NCBI GenBank assembly: GCA_964429875.1
Contig: CAYSDL010000003.1
Coordinates: 1 to 63,251, forward strand
DNA length: 63,251 nt
Direction of reading: 5' to 3'
From: CAYSDL01 sp964429875
Lineage (GTDB): Bacteria; Fidelibacterota; Marinisomatia; SCGC-AAA003-L08; D37C17
Part shown: positions 55,783 to 63,251 of the stretch, piece by piece
Layout of the letters: every line of letters starts with the position of its first letter
How positions within the stretch are numbered: position 1 is the first letter of the stretch
Position numbers and translations under genes: made by a program
Notes under the pieces: generated by a model
What the model was told of the DNA's origin: nothing
The model's database searches: none
Seen by the model: only the letters and a program-made list of their open reading frames with translations

Positions 55783-57243
55783 TTAATCTAAATCTAATAG
55801 CACATGATCGCCAATCTTAGGAATTATATAGGGAGTATCCTTACTTATTATCTTAGCAATAATATTCTCATTCGTAATTTTAATGGCTTCAAGATAAATA
55901 TTTCTAAAGTTATTGCCTTCTGATGTAGAAGTTCCTTCTATATTATCTATCAATTTTTCTCTATTGTTTTGAAGTTCATCAATTCTTGCTTGTGTTACAG
56001 CCAAATATTCTTCTAGTATAAAATTAATATTCTTTACATCATGCTCTCTTCCTGTTGTATCAAGGTCCCACTCTAAGCAAGCATTGCAATTAGTTTCCAA
56101 TATATACTTTGGATTATTTTTAACATATTTCATTTCTCTTTGAATATCATCTATTTCTTTATCAAAGTTTTCATAAGTAAAATCTATTTTCTCCACATGA
56201 TAATCATATGTTCTTCTGGAATATAACTTTGTGCCTTTTATAATTTTAAGAGATTTATTTTTAAAATTAATTGATACTATTTTTTCATCTAATATTTCAT
56301 TAATTCTACCTACTCTATCGCCTCCATATCTTTTTGAAGAAAATTTTTGCGCTAATACTTCAACTAATTTATTGACTATATCATCATCAGGATCATCTTC
56401 CCAAGCTATATAATCATTGGATCCAAATTGAACTTCTACTCCTTTCTCTTTATTTTTTTTATCATATATCCTGGAATACAATAGCTCATACGTAATTCCC
56501 CATCTTTGATCTATTTTTTTTCTATATAGATATATTTTAACATACCCATCTATGTTTGTATTATAATATGTTTTTAGACTATCATCTAATGACATAAATT
56601 TTTTCTTTAGGATTTTTGTGTCTAATAAGCGTTGAGAGTCTTTATTAGTTGTTATATAGTAATCTCTTTGAGGTAAAAAACTAAATATCTGACTTTCTTT
56701 CTTGTTTTTTGGAAAATATGTTATAATTTCTCTATGTCTAAGTTCATTATTAAGTTTTATTGGAACCTTTTTAAGAATATCTTCTAACAAATTATCAGAA
56801 AGAGGTTCAATGCCATCAATCCCATAATCTGAAAAAGTCTTATCTTTTTCTTTAAGAACCTCTTTCCATTGATCAATGTATTTTTGACTAGAATTAATTG
56901 ACCAATAAAAATTATCTAAAACTTTATCAGGTTCTTTAGTTTCAAAACTTTTTCCAAAAAATACAGCTAACCCAATAAATAATACATTGACAGGGATTCC
57001 ATATTTTTCAATCTTTGTCCACTCATCCTTTCCAGGAGCACCATGAAAATATGCAAGAATAAAAACAGATGGAATAATAGAAATAAGACAGAAAATTGCA
57101 AGCGTTACATAGGTTCCTGATAATTCATACCTAGCAACCATCCAATCAAGAGCACCAACAAGTGAAATTGATGCTATAAGGTATGATCCTATAATTTGAG
57201 GAATGCGCCTATGGAGAATTTCTTTTAAGAAAGTTTTTTTCAT
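55783..57243 (-). CDS. Membrane protein of unknown function
   Basis: A 486-residue protein with about three N-terminal membrane helices (about 14-32, 44-65, 85-100). A conserved-looking FHGAPGKDEWTKIEKYGIPVN links helices two and three. The following about 380 residues are soluble and charged, with a coiled-coil-like stretch (about 345-370 and 415-445), a Cys pair in NCNACLEW (about residue 393) and no recognised catalytic motif. A similar membrane module precedes other cytosolic domains in FCB-group proteins, as I recall. It lies seven bases after the aldehyde dehydrogenase stop and is probably co-transcribed with it. Function not assigned. Confidence 0.6.
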   Translation of the reverse strand: MKKTFLKEILHRRIPQIIGSYLIASISLVGALDWMVARYELSGTYVTLAIFCLISIIPSVFILAYFHGAPGKDEWTKIEKYGIPVNVLFIGLAVFFGKSFETKEPDKVLDNFYWSINSSQKYIDQWKEVLKEKDKTFSDYGIDGIEPLSDNLLEDILKKVPIKLNNELRHREIITYFPKNKKESQIFSFLPQRDYYITTNKDSQRLLDTKILKKKFMSLDDSLKTYYNTNIDGYVKIYLYRKKIDQRWGITYELLYSRIYDKKNKEKGVEVQFGSNDYIAWEDDPDDDIVNKLVEVLAQKFSSKRYGGDRVGRINEILDEKIVSINFKNKSLKIIKGTKLYSRRTYDYHVEKIDFTYENFDKEIDDIQREMKYVKNNPKYILETNCNACLEWDLDTTGREHDVKNINFILEEYLAVTQARIDELQNNREKLIDNIEGTSTSEGNNFRNIYLEAIKITNENIIAKIISKDTPYIIPKIGDHVLLDLD

Positions 57244-57249
57244 TGTTCT

Positions 57250-58605
57250 TTAATTTACAACAACCGTTTTAATATTAACAAATTCTCTTATTCCATGTTT
57301 AGATAATTCAATTCCATAACCTGATTTATTAATTCCTCCAAATGGAAGTCTTGGATCAGATTTTGTCATTTCATTAATAAAGATTGCACCTGTATTAATT
57401 TTTCTAACAACGTCTTTTGCTAGAGCAATATCAGATGTCCATAGACTTCCACCAAGTCCATAATCACTATTATTAGCAAGCCTTACAGCATCATCAATAT
57501 TCTTGATTTTTGTGACACAAAATACAGGACCGAAGGTTTCCTCTTTAAACACGCTCATATCCTCTTTAACATCTATTAAAAGTGTTGGCATATAATAACA
57601 ACCATTCATCTCTGCTCCAATCTTGCACTTTGCACCATCGTTAATTGATGATTGAACAAGTTTATTAATGTCTTCTGCAAATTCTTTTTTTGCAAGCGGG
57701 CCTATTTGAGTACTCTCATTAAGAGCATCCCCTACTACCAAATTTTCTATATTTCTTTGAACATTATTAATAAATTCATCATAAACAGCCTCATGCACTA
57801 AAAATCTTTTTGCTGCAATACAACTTTGTCCTGTATTAAAAAAACGTGCTGTGATCGCAGTTTTTGAAGCTTTAGAAATATCTGCATCTTCTAAAACAAT
57901 AAAGGGATCAGATCCACCAAGTTCTAAAACTGTTTTCTTTATTTCTTTACCTGCCTGCATACCTACTGCAGCCCCTGCCTCATCGCTCCCAGTTAATGAA
58001 ACACCTTTAATAACATCATTTTTAATCATAGACTTTACTTGATGAGAGCCTGCCAATACAGTTCTATATATATTTTTATATTGGCTATTATCTCTGATAA
58101 GTTTTTCAATTAACAATGAGCATCCAGATACATTTGATGCATGTTTTACAACACATGTATTTCCAGCCATTAATACAGGCGCTATAAATCGTATCACCTG
58201 CCAATATGGAAAATTCCATGGCATAACGCCTAAAATAACACCTAAAGGGTCATATTGAACATAACTTTCCTTGTAATCTGTTTTAATCGTTTCACTTTTT
58301 AAAAATTCTTTTGCATTTTCAGCAAAATATTCAAGAACCCAAACGCATTTTTTAATTTCCATCCGCGATTCTTTAATAGGTTTTCCTATTTCTAGAGATA
58401 TCATTATTGCATGTTCTTCTATATTAGAATTTAGAGAGCTAGCTATAGTAAATAAAGTTTTAGACCTCTCTTCAAAGGAAATTTTTCTCCAATGCACATA
58501 CTCATTTGAAACATGATCTATAATATTCAAAACTTCTGAATCAGAATATGCAGGATACTCTTTAATAAGCTTTTGAGTTGAAGGATTAATTGAACGTATC
58601 ATCAT
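57250..58605 (-). CDS. Aldehyde dehydrogenase, succinate-semialdehyde dehydrogenase-like
   Basis: NAD(P)-dependent oxidation of an aldehyde to an acid. The 451-residue protein has the oxyanion Asn131 (PWNFP), the general-base Glu228 in LELGGSDP and catalytic Cys262 in GQSCIA. The length and the SLEIGKPIKESRMEIKKC and NEMTKSDPRLPFGG stretches resemble NAD-dependent succinate-semialdehyde dehydrogenases (Sad/GabD group). It is divergent from pruA, a second aldehyde dehydrogenase. ATG at 58605 and 58602 are both possible. The substrate is inferred from resemblance only. Confidence 0.88.
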   Translation of the reverse strand: MMIRSINPSTQKLIKEYPAYSDSEVLNIIDHVSNEYVHWRKISFEERSKTLFTIASSLNSNIEEHAIMISLEIGKPIKESRMEIKKCVWVLEYFAENAKEFLKSETIKTDYKESYVQYDPLGVILGVMPWNFPYWQVIRFIAPVLMAGNTCVVKHASNVSGCSLLIEKLIRDNSQYKNIYRTVLAGSHQVKSMIKNDVIKGVSLTGSDEAGAAVGMQAGKEIKKTVLELGGSDPFIVLEDADISKASKTAITARFFNTGQSCIAAKRFLVHEAVYDEFINNVQRNIENLVVGDALNESTQIGPLAKKEFAEDINKLVQSSINDGAKCKIGAEMNGCYYMPTLLIDVKEDMSVFKEETFGPVFCVTKIKNIDDAVRLANNSDYGLGGSLWTSDIALAKDVVRKINTGAIFINEMTKSDPRLPFGGINKSGYGIELSKHGIREFVNIKTVVVN

Positions 58606-58631
58606 TGTAATTTAAGTTTCTGAAAATATTA

Positions 58632-58662
58632 AAATCAAATAAACAATCATAGCATTTGATTT
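58632..58662 (+). promoter_or_regulatory. 9-bp inverted repeat overlapping the pruA -35 region
   Basis: AAATCAAAT (58632-58640) and ATTTGATTT (58654-58662) are exact inverted copies separated by 13 bases. The right arm overlaps the proposed -35 element of pruA. It is placed where a dimeric regulator could control pruA-arcA-arcC, and possibly the divergent aldehyde dehydrogenase. Confidence 0.35.
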
Positions 58663-58685
58663 AATATAAATATTAAATTTATACT
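58656..58685 (+). promoter_or_regulatory. Candidate promoter for pruA-arcA-arcC
   Basis: TTGATT (58656-58661), 18 bases, TATACT (58680-58685) is a good sigma-70-type match. It lies about 33 bases before the pruA ATG, which has AAAGG in front. Sequence match only. Confidence 0.45.
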
Positions 58686-58717
58686 TCTATTTCTTATGAT
58701 AAATAAAGGTCCTGACT

Positions 58718-60349
58718 ATGAATACATTAGATTTTACCATTAAAGAAGCTGTTAATGAGCCTATTAAAGATTATTTACCTGGAAGTTCTGAAAAAGCTTC
58801 CCTTAAAGCTAAATTAGAAAAGCTCAAATCAGAAACCTTTGATATACCTATTATAATTAATGGAAAAGAGATAAGAACAGAGGATACTGGAAACTGTGTT
58901 ATGCCACATAATCATCAGCATATTCTTGCAACATATCATAAAGCAGGTGAAAAAGAAGTTGATATGGCAATTAAGAGCGCTCTTAATGCATGGAAGGATT
59001 GGTCAGTTACACCTTTGAAGGACAGAATTGCTATATTTCATAGGATGGCAGACCTTCTGCAAGGACCTTACAGGGATTTAATTAACGCATCTACCATGCT
59101 TGGACAAAGTAAAAATGTATTTCAAGCTGAAATTGATGCTGCATGTGAACTTATAGACTTTTTAAATTTTAATTGTGAATACTTATATAACATTCATAAA
59201 CAGCAGCCTAAATATTCCCCGGAGGGTATGAAAAATAGTACAGAGTACAGAGCTCTTGAAGGTTTTGTATTTGCTGTAACACCTTTTAATTTTACATCAA
59301 TTGCTGCAAACTTGTCTTGTGCCCCTGCCCTACTTGGTAATGTTGTTCTTTTCAAACCTGCATCATCTTGTGTTTATTCAGGATATTTTCTTATGAAGCT
59401 TTTTAAAGAAGCAGGTCTCCCAGATGGTGTTATTAATTTCATCCCTGGGTCTGGGAGTCAAATAGGAAAACAAGTTTTACAACATAGAGATTTATCGGGC
59501 ATTCATTTTACAGGCTCTACTGGTGTTTTTCAAACAATGTGGGATACTGTTGGAAGTAATATTAAAAATTATAGATCCTATCCAAGAATCGTTGGTGAAA
59601 CAGGTGGAAAAGATTTTATCCTAGCACATAAATCTAGTAATAAAGATGGGCTTAGGACTGCAATGGTAAGAGGTGCATTTGAGTATCAAGGGCAGAAATG
59701 CTCTGCAGCATCTAGATGTTATTTACCAGAGGATGTTTGGAATAATATCAAGGATGATTATATATCCGATGTCAATTCAATTAAAATAGGCGATGTTGAG
59801 GATTTTACAAATTTTATGAATGCTGTAATTGATGAAGCTTCTTTCGATAATATTGTTACCTACATAGAGCATGCAAAAAATGCTAACGATGCAACCATTA
59901 TTACTGGAGGTGGATATGATAAATCTAAGGGCTATTTTGTAGAACCGACTACAATACTTACAACAAACCCACATTTCAAATCGATGGAAGAAGAAATTTT
60001 TGGACCAGTATTAACAATTTATTTGTATGATCAATCATGGGAAGATGTTTGCAAGCTAGTAGATACCACATCTCCATATGCATTAACTGGTGCAATTTTT
60101 GGTGATGATAAAGATGCTGTTATAAAAGGAAAGGATTTATTAATGCACTCTGCTGGCAATTTCTATATTAATGACAAGCCTACAGGAGCTGTAGTTGGCC
60201 AGCAGCCATTTGGAGGATCTAGAGCATCAGGGACAAATGATAAAGCTGGTGCGCCAGCAAATCTTCTTCGTTGGACATCACAACGAACAGTTAAAGAAAC
60301 CTTTGATCCACCTACTGATTATAAATATCCTTTTATGGAAGAAAAATAA
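58718..60349 (+). CDS. pruA: L-glutamate gamma-semialdehyde (P5C) dehydrogenase
   Basis: Oxidises glutamate semialdehyde, from proline or ornithine, to glutamate with NAD. The 543-residue length and sequence are those of the stand-alone ALDH4 type found in animals and Bacteroidetes-like bacteria, not the PutA fusion. Glu294 (VGETGGKDF) and catalytic Cys328 (GQKCSAA) are present, as is YPRIVGETGG. It heads a plus-strand operon; arcA begins directly after its stop. No proline dehydrogenase is in the window, so ornithine via arginine is the visible feed. Confidence 0.94.
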   Translation: MNTLDFTIKEAVNEPIKDYLPGSSEKASLKAKLEKLKSETFDIPIIINGKEIRTEDTGNCVMPHNHQHILATYHKAGEKEVDMAIKSALNAWKDWSVTPLKDRIAIFHRMADLLQGPYRDLINASTMLGQSKNVFQAEIDAACELIDFLNFNCEYLYNIHKQQPKYSPEGMKNSTEYRALEGFVFAVTPFNFTSIAANLSCAPALLGNVVLFKPASSCVYSGYFLMKLFKEAGLPDGVINFIPGSGSQIGKQVLQHRDLSGIHFTGSTGVFQTMWDTVGSNIKNYRSYPRIVGETGGKDFILAHKSSNKDGLRTAMVRGAFEYQGQKCSAASRCYLPEDVWNNIKDDYISDVNSIKIGDVEDFTNFMNAVIDEASFDNIVTYIEHAKNANDATIITGGGYDKSKGYFVEPTTILTTNPHFKSMEEEIFGPVLTIYLYDQSWEDVCKLVDTTSPYALTGAIFGDDKDAVIKGKDLLMHSAGNFYINDKPTGAVVGQQPFGGSRASGTNDKAGAPANLLRWTSQRTVKETFDPPTDYKYPFMEEK

Positions 60350-61600
60350 ATGCAATACAAAATACAATCTGAAATTGGTCCTTTAAGATTTGTTCTCACC
60401 CACAAACCAGGATTAGAACATAATTATGTAACTCCAAAAAATCTTATCGAAAGAATTCAAGACAACAATACTCTAATTGATAATCCTAATTACTTACTAT
60501 TTGATGATATTATTCAAGTTGATAAAGCACAAGAAGAACATCTTCAACTTTATAATGTACTCCACCATTTCACTGATGGGAACTGTTATGAATTCACAGA
60601 TATTTTAAAGGTTGTATTAAAAGATAATTCTATAAAAAAAATGTTAATAGATGATTGCAGCATAATCGAGAAGGAAATTTATAATAATATCGTCCATAAA
60701 GACACTTTAAATTCTATTGATACTAATGCACTTGTTGATACGTTATTGTCAGGATATTATGAAGATAAAAAAATATTTACACACCCAGTACCAAATCTGA
60801 TTTTTACCCGTGATATAGCTGTTTGTATTGGCAGCACTATATTAATCACCTGGAGCAAAAAAGATGTAAGAAAAAGAGAAAATATATTAGCAAAATATCT
60901 TTTTACATATTATCCTGCTTTTAATGAAATGAATATTTATGATTTTCATTCCAATCATGCAGATCTGAGTATAGAAGGTGGTGATATCCTAGTTTTTGAT
61001 GAAAAACGAATTTGTATTGGCATTAGTGAACGAACTCCTATTGAATCTATAAATAATGTAGCAAATCTATTTTTCAAAGAAGGGTTTGAGACAATTATTG
61101 CAATAGAGCTACCTAAAAAAAGAGCATTAATGCATCTTGATACAATATTTACACGTATAAATCAGACAGAAGTACTCGTTTTTCCTCCCATTCTTGATAG
61201 CAAAGAACTCAACACTATATATATGTACAAAAGTAATAACCCAGTACCTAAAAAAATATCAAAGGATCTCATTAGCGTTCTTAAAGAAGATGGCCTCAAT
61301 ATTACATATGTCAAATGTGGTTCTGATTCAAAAATAATGCAAGAAAGAGAGCAATGGACTGATGGAGCAAATGCATTCGCACTATCTCCAGGAAAAATCA
61401 TTGGATATGATTGCAACTTTTATACAATCAATGAATTAAAGAACTTAGGCTATCATGAATTATCATCAGATGAATACATCAATAATTATAAACATTACAA
61501 TGAAAGCAATGAAAAATTTATCATAACAATTAAAGGATCTGAATTATCACGAGGACGAGGGGGGCCAAGATGTCTAACTCTACCTCTTTATCGAATATAA
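60350..61600 (+). CDS. arcA: Arginine deiminase
   Basis: Converts arginine to citrulline and ammonia. The 416-residue protein has LIFTRD, the SIEGGDIL motif, LMHLDTIFT with the catalytic His and GGPRCLTLPL with the catalytic Cys408 near the C-terminus, a complete guanidine-modifying active site. Its ATG follows the pruA TAA without a spacer base, and its stop overlaps the arcC start. With carbamate kinase it supplies ATP from arginine. Confidence 0.95.
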   Translation: MQYKIQSEIGPLRFVLTHKPGLEHNYVTPKNLIERIQDNNTLIDNPNYLLFDDIIQVDKAQEEHLQLYNVLHHFTDGNCYEFTDILKVVLKDNSIKKMLIDDCSIIEKEIYNNIVHKDTLNSIDTNALVDTLLSGYYEDKKIFTHPVPNLIFTRDIAVCIGSTILITWSKKDVRKRENILAKYLFTYYPAFNEMNIYDFHSNHADLSIEGGDILVFDEKRICIGISERTPIESINNVANLFFKEGFETIIAIELPKKRALMHLDTIFTRINQTEVLVFPPILDSKELNTIYMYKSNNPVPKKISKDLISVLKEDGLNITYVKCGSDSKIMQEREQWTDGANAFALSPGKIIGYDCNFYTINELKNLGYHELSSDEYINNYKHYNESNEKFIITIKGSELSRGRGGPRCLTLPLYRI

Positions 61601-62547
61601 TGAAAAAAACAGTTATTATAGCACTTGGAGGAAATGCTTTATCACCAAGAAATGAAGCAGGCACAATACAACAACAATTTAAACATACGCGTAATTCTCT
61701 AAAAGCTGTCTTACACTTTATTAAGGCAGAATATAATGTTTGTATAACTCATGGAAATGGTCCTCAAGTTGGTGCTGAAATGTCAAGAAATGAAATTTCA
61801 ATGAAAAAAATTCCACCATTGCCATTGAATGTGCTTGTTGCAAATACCCAAGGGGCTATCGGTTACATGATCCAACAATCTTTACAAAACGCTCTATATA
61901 CAATCAATTCTAAGAGAGAAGTTGTATCATTAGTATCACAAATGAAAGTTGATGCAAATGATCCAGCGATAGATAGGCCAACAAAGTTTATTGGAAAAAC
62001 TTTCAAAAAAGAAAAAGCTCTTAGCTTATCAAAAAGATACAAATGGGATATTGCAGAGCAAGAAAAAAATGCATGGAGAAGAGTAGTCCCCTCCCCTGAC
62101 CCACTTTATATCTTTAATGGTAAATCTATAAAACATTTAGTTGATTTTGGAACTATCGTTATAGCTGGAGGAGGTGGAGGAATCCCATCATACAATACTG
62201 AAAAAGGAAGTTTAAGAGGACTCGATGGAGTCGTCGATAAAGATAAAACAGCAGCTTTGCTTGGTAGGATTATAAAGGCACAAGAATATTTTATTATAAC
62301 AGATGTAGATAATATATTTCTAAATTATAATAAGCCAGATCAAATAAAGTTAGATAAAATAACTTTTAGTCAAACAAAAAAATATTTAGAAGAAGGACAT
62401 TTTGGTTTAGGGAGTATGGAACCAAAAATAAAATCTGCCTTATATTTTTTGAAATATCATGGTGAAAAAGTCATAATTACATCCATTGGTAAAATTAAAG
62501 ATGCAATAAATGGAAAAGCTGGAACTCAAATTATAAAAGACGCTTAA
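61600..62547 (+). CDS. arcC: Carbamate kinase
   Basis: Transfers phosphate from carbamoyl phosphate to ADP, the ATP-forming step of the arginine deiminase pathway. The 315-residue protein has VIIALGGNAL at the start, ITHGNGPQVG, IAGGGGGIP and a C-terminal GSMEPKIKSALYFL stretch. A frame extension to 61570 lies inside arcA; ATG 61600 overlaps the arcA stop (TAATG) and matches the family start. No ornithine carbamoyltransferase gene is adjacent. Confidence 0.95.
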   Translation: MKKTVIIALGGNALSPRNEAGTIQQQFKHTRNSLKAVLHFIKAEYNVCITHGNGPQVGAEMSRNEISMKKIPPLPLNVLVANTQGAIGYMIQQSLQNALYTINSKREVVSLVSQMKVDANDPAIDRPTKFIGKTFKKEKALSLSKRYKWDIAEQEKNAWRRVVPSPDPLYIFNGKSIKHLVDFGTIVIAGGGGGIPSYNTEKGSLRGLDGVVDKDKTAALLGRIIKAQEYFIITDVDNIFLNYNKPDQIKLDKITFSQTKKYLEEGHFGLGSMEPKIKSALYFLKYHGEKVIITSIGKIKDAINGKAGTQIIKDA

Positions 62548-62548
62548 T

Positions 62549-63251
62549 ATGAAAATTCATGAATATCAAGGAAAACAAATTCTAAAAAAATATAATGTGC
62601 CCATTCAAGATGGATACATTATTAAAGACAAAAAAAAATCTGAAAAAATCATCAAACAAGTTCAAATAGATTTTAATACAGAAGCGGTTATAGTAAAAGC
62701 TCAAATTCATGCTGGAGGAAGAGGAAAAGGCGGAGGAGTTAAATATTCCCCTGATTTTAAAACCGCCCTTAAGCATACTAACAATATTTTGGGGATGAAT
62801 TTAATAACTCATCAGACTGGACCAAGCGGAAAAGAAGTTAATACTGTTTATATAACAGAAGCTTTTGACATTAAAAAAGAGTATTATGCAGCAATTACAC
62901 TTGACAGAAGCAAAAAAATGGATGTTTTTATGGTTTCGACCGAAGGTGGAATGAATATTGAAACTGTAGCTAAAGAAACTCCTGAAAAAATTATAAAAAT
63001 CTGGATTGATCCAACAGAATACTTAGATAATCAAAAAGCTAAGCAATTATCAGAAGGTTTGAATCTATCAAAGCATTTAACAAAACAAGCAATTCCTATT
63101 TTTAAAAACATGTATAAATGTTATAAAGATATGGATATATCACTTCTTGAAATTAACCCTTTAGTTGCAACAGAACAGGATAAAATGGTCGCTCTAGATG
63201 CTAAATTTAATTTTGATAGTAATGCTCTATTTAGACATAAAGAAATATTAG
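62549..63251 (+). CDS. sucC: Succinate-CoA ligase, beta subunit (partial, runs off the window)
   Basis: ATG two bases after arcC begins MKIHEYQGKQILKKYNVP. KAQIHAGGRGKGGGVK (ATP-grasp lid), the VNTVYITEAFDIKKEYYAAI stretch and DISLLEINPLVATE follow. These are diagnostic of SucC, which forms ATP or GTP from succinyl-CoA in the TCA cycle. About 234 residues are present of roughly 390; the rest and any sucD lie beyond 63251. The closeness to arcC suggests the same transcript. Confidence 0.95.
   Translation, partial: MKIHEYQGKQILKKYNVPIQDGYIIKDKKKSEKIIKQVQIDFNTEAVIVKAQIHAGGRGKGGGVKYSPDFKTALKHTNNILGMNLITHQTGPSGKEVNTVYITEAFDIKKEYYAAITLDRSKKMDVFMVSTEGGMNIETVAKETPEKIIKIWIDPTEYLDNQKAKQLSEGLNLSKHLTKQAIPIFKNMYKCYKDMDISLLEINPLVATEQDKMVALDAKFNFDSNALFRHKEIL

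Noticed and set aside
1..63251. CRISPR array, insertion sequence, prophage, tRNA or rRNA genes
   Set aside because: No repeated spacers, transposase, integrase or phage genes were seen. Gaps between genes are too short and show no tRNA cloverleaf pattern.

Overview
The window is 63 kb of a very AT-rich, tightly packed bacterial chromosome from what looks like a marine member of the FCB superphylum, most likely Candidatus Marinimicrobia (SAR406). This is inferred from gene content, not from a 16S match. Evidence: a ParC whose C-terminal half follows the Bacteroidetes pattern, a secreted propeller protein with a type IX-like sorting tail, a dockerin-like tail on a secreted hydrolase, the long form of IspG, and a tiny AURKAIP1/COX24-domain protein. 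Unlike typical Bacteroidetes, many genes have clear AAGGAG Shine-Dalgarno sites. No rRNA, tRNA, insertion sequence, prophage or CRISPR array was seen, and no gap between genes exceeds about 115 bases. There are two runs of N: 8032-8131 inside tnaA and 42218-42260 inside groL.

Layout. 1-4071: an outer-membrane-like protein (-), then mdh, an alanine/glycine:cation symporter and an inositol-monophosphatase-family gene (+). 4060-17339 (-): a long run of touching or overlapping genes, in transcription order xseA, xseB, nadK, a lipoprotein, parE, parC, a small AbrB-like protein, tnaA, purL and a carboxylate-amine ligase. 17423-20715 (-): HU, a 29-residue COX24-type protein, a MltD-like transglycosylase and serS. 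20718-30821 (-): a surface-polysaccharide cluster with export channel, chain-length protein, two sulfotransferases, three glycosyltransferases, a Wzy/WaaL-like protein and a Wzi-like barrel. 30894-41357 (-): a translation-rich operon of smpB, tyrS, an NlpC/P60 hydrolase, an HNH nuclease, trpS, a pseudouridine synthase, cmk, rpsA, tsaD and a VWA membrane protein. 41451-45855 (-): groL, groS, dut and ispG. 45907-47241 (+): a POT peptide transporter. 47329-55105 (-): the propeller protein, the riboflavin genes ribH, ribBA, ribE and ribD, a dockerin-tailed alpha/beta hydrolase and a TrmH-family methyltransferase. 55154-55777 (+): thiN. 55783-58605 (-): an unknown membrane protein and an aldehyde dehydrogenase. 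58718-63251 (+): pruA, arcA, arcC and the start of sucC.

Metabolic picture: a peptide and amino-acid-using heterotroph. It has POT and AGCS uptake, tryptophanase, arginine deiminase with carbamate kinase, proline/ornithine oxidation via P5C dehydrogenase, and entry to the TCA cycle (mdh, sucC). It probably carries a sulfated surface polysaccharide.

Most notable observation: parC is interrupted by one in-frame TGA (9605-9607). The same reading frame continues on both sides with conserved topoisomerase IV sequence, while neighbouring genes use TGA as a normal stop. Secondary points are an 18-bp palindrome placed like an operator at the groS promoter, the sulfotransferase-rich polysaccharide cluster, an arginine-deiminase cluster without an ornithine carbamoyltransferase, and several unrecognised proteins.
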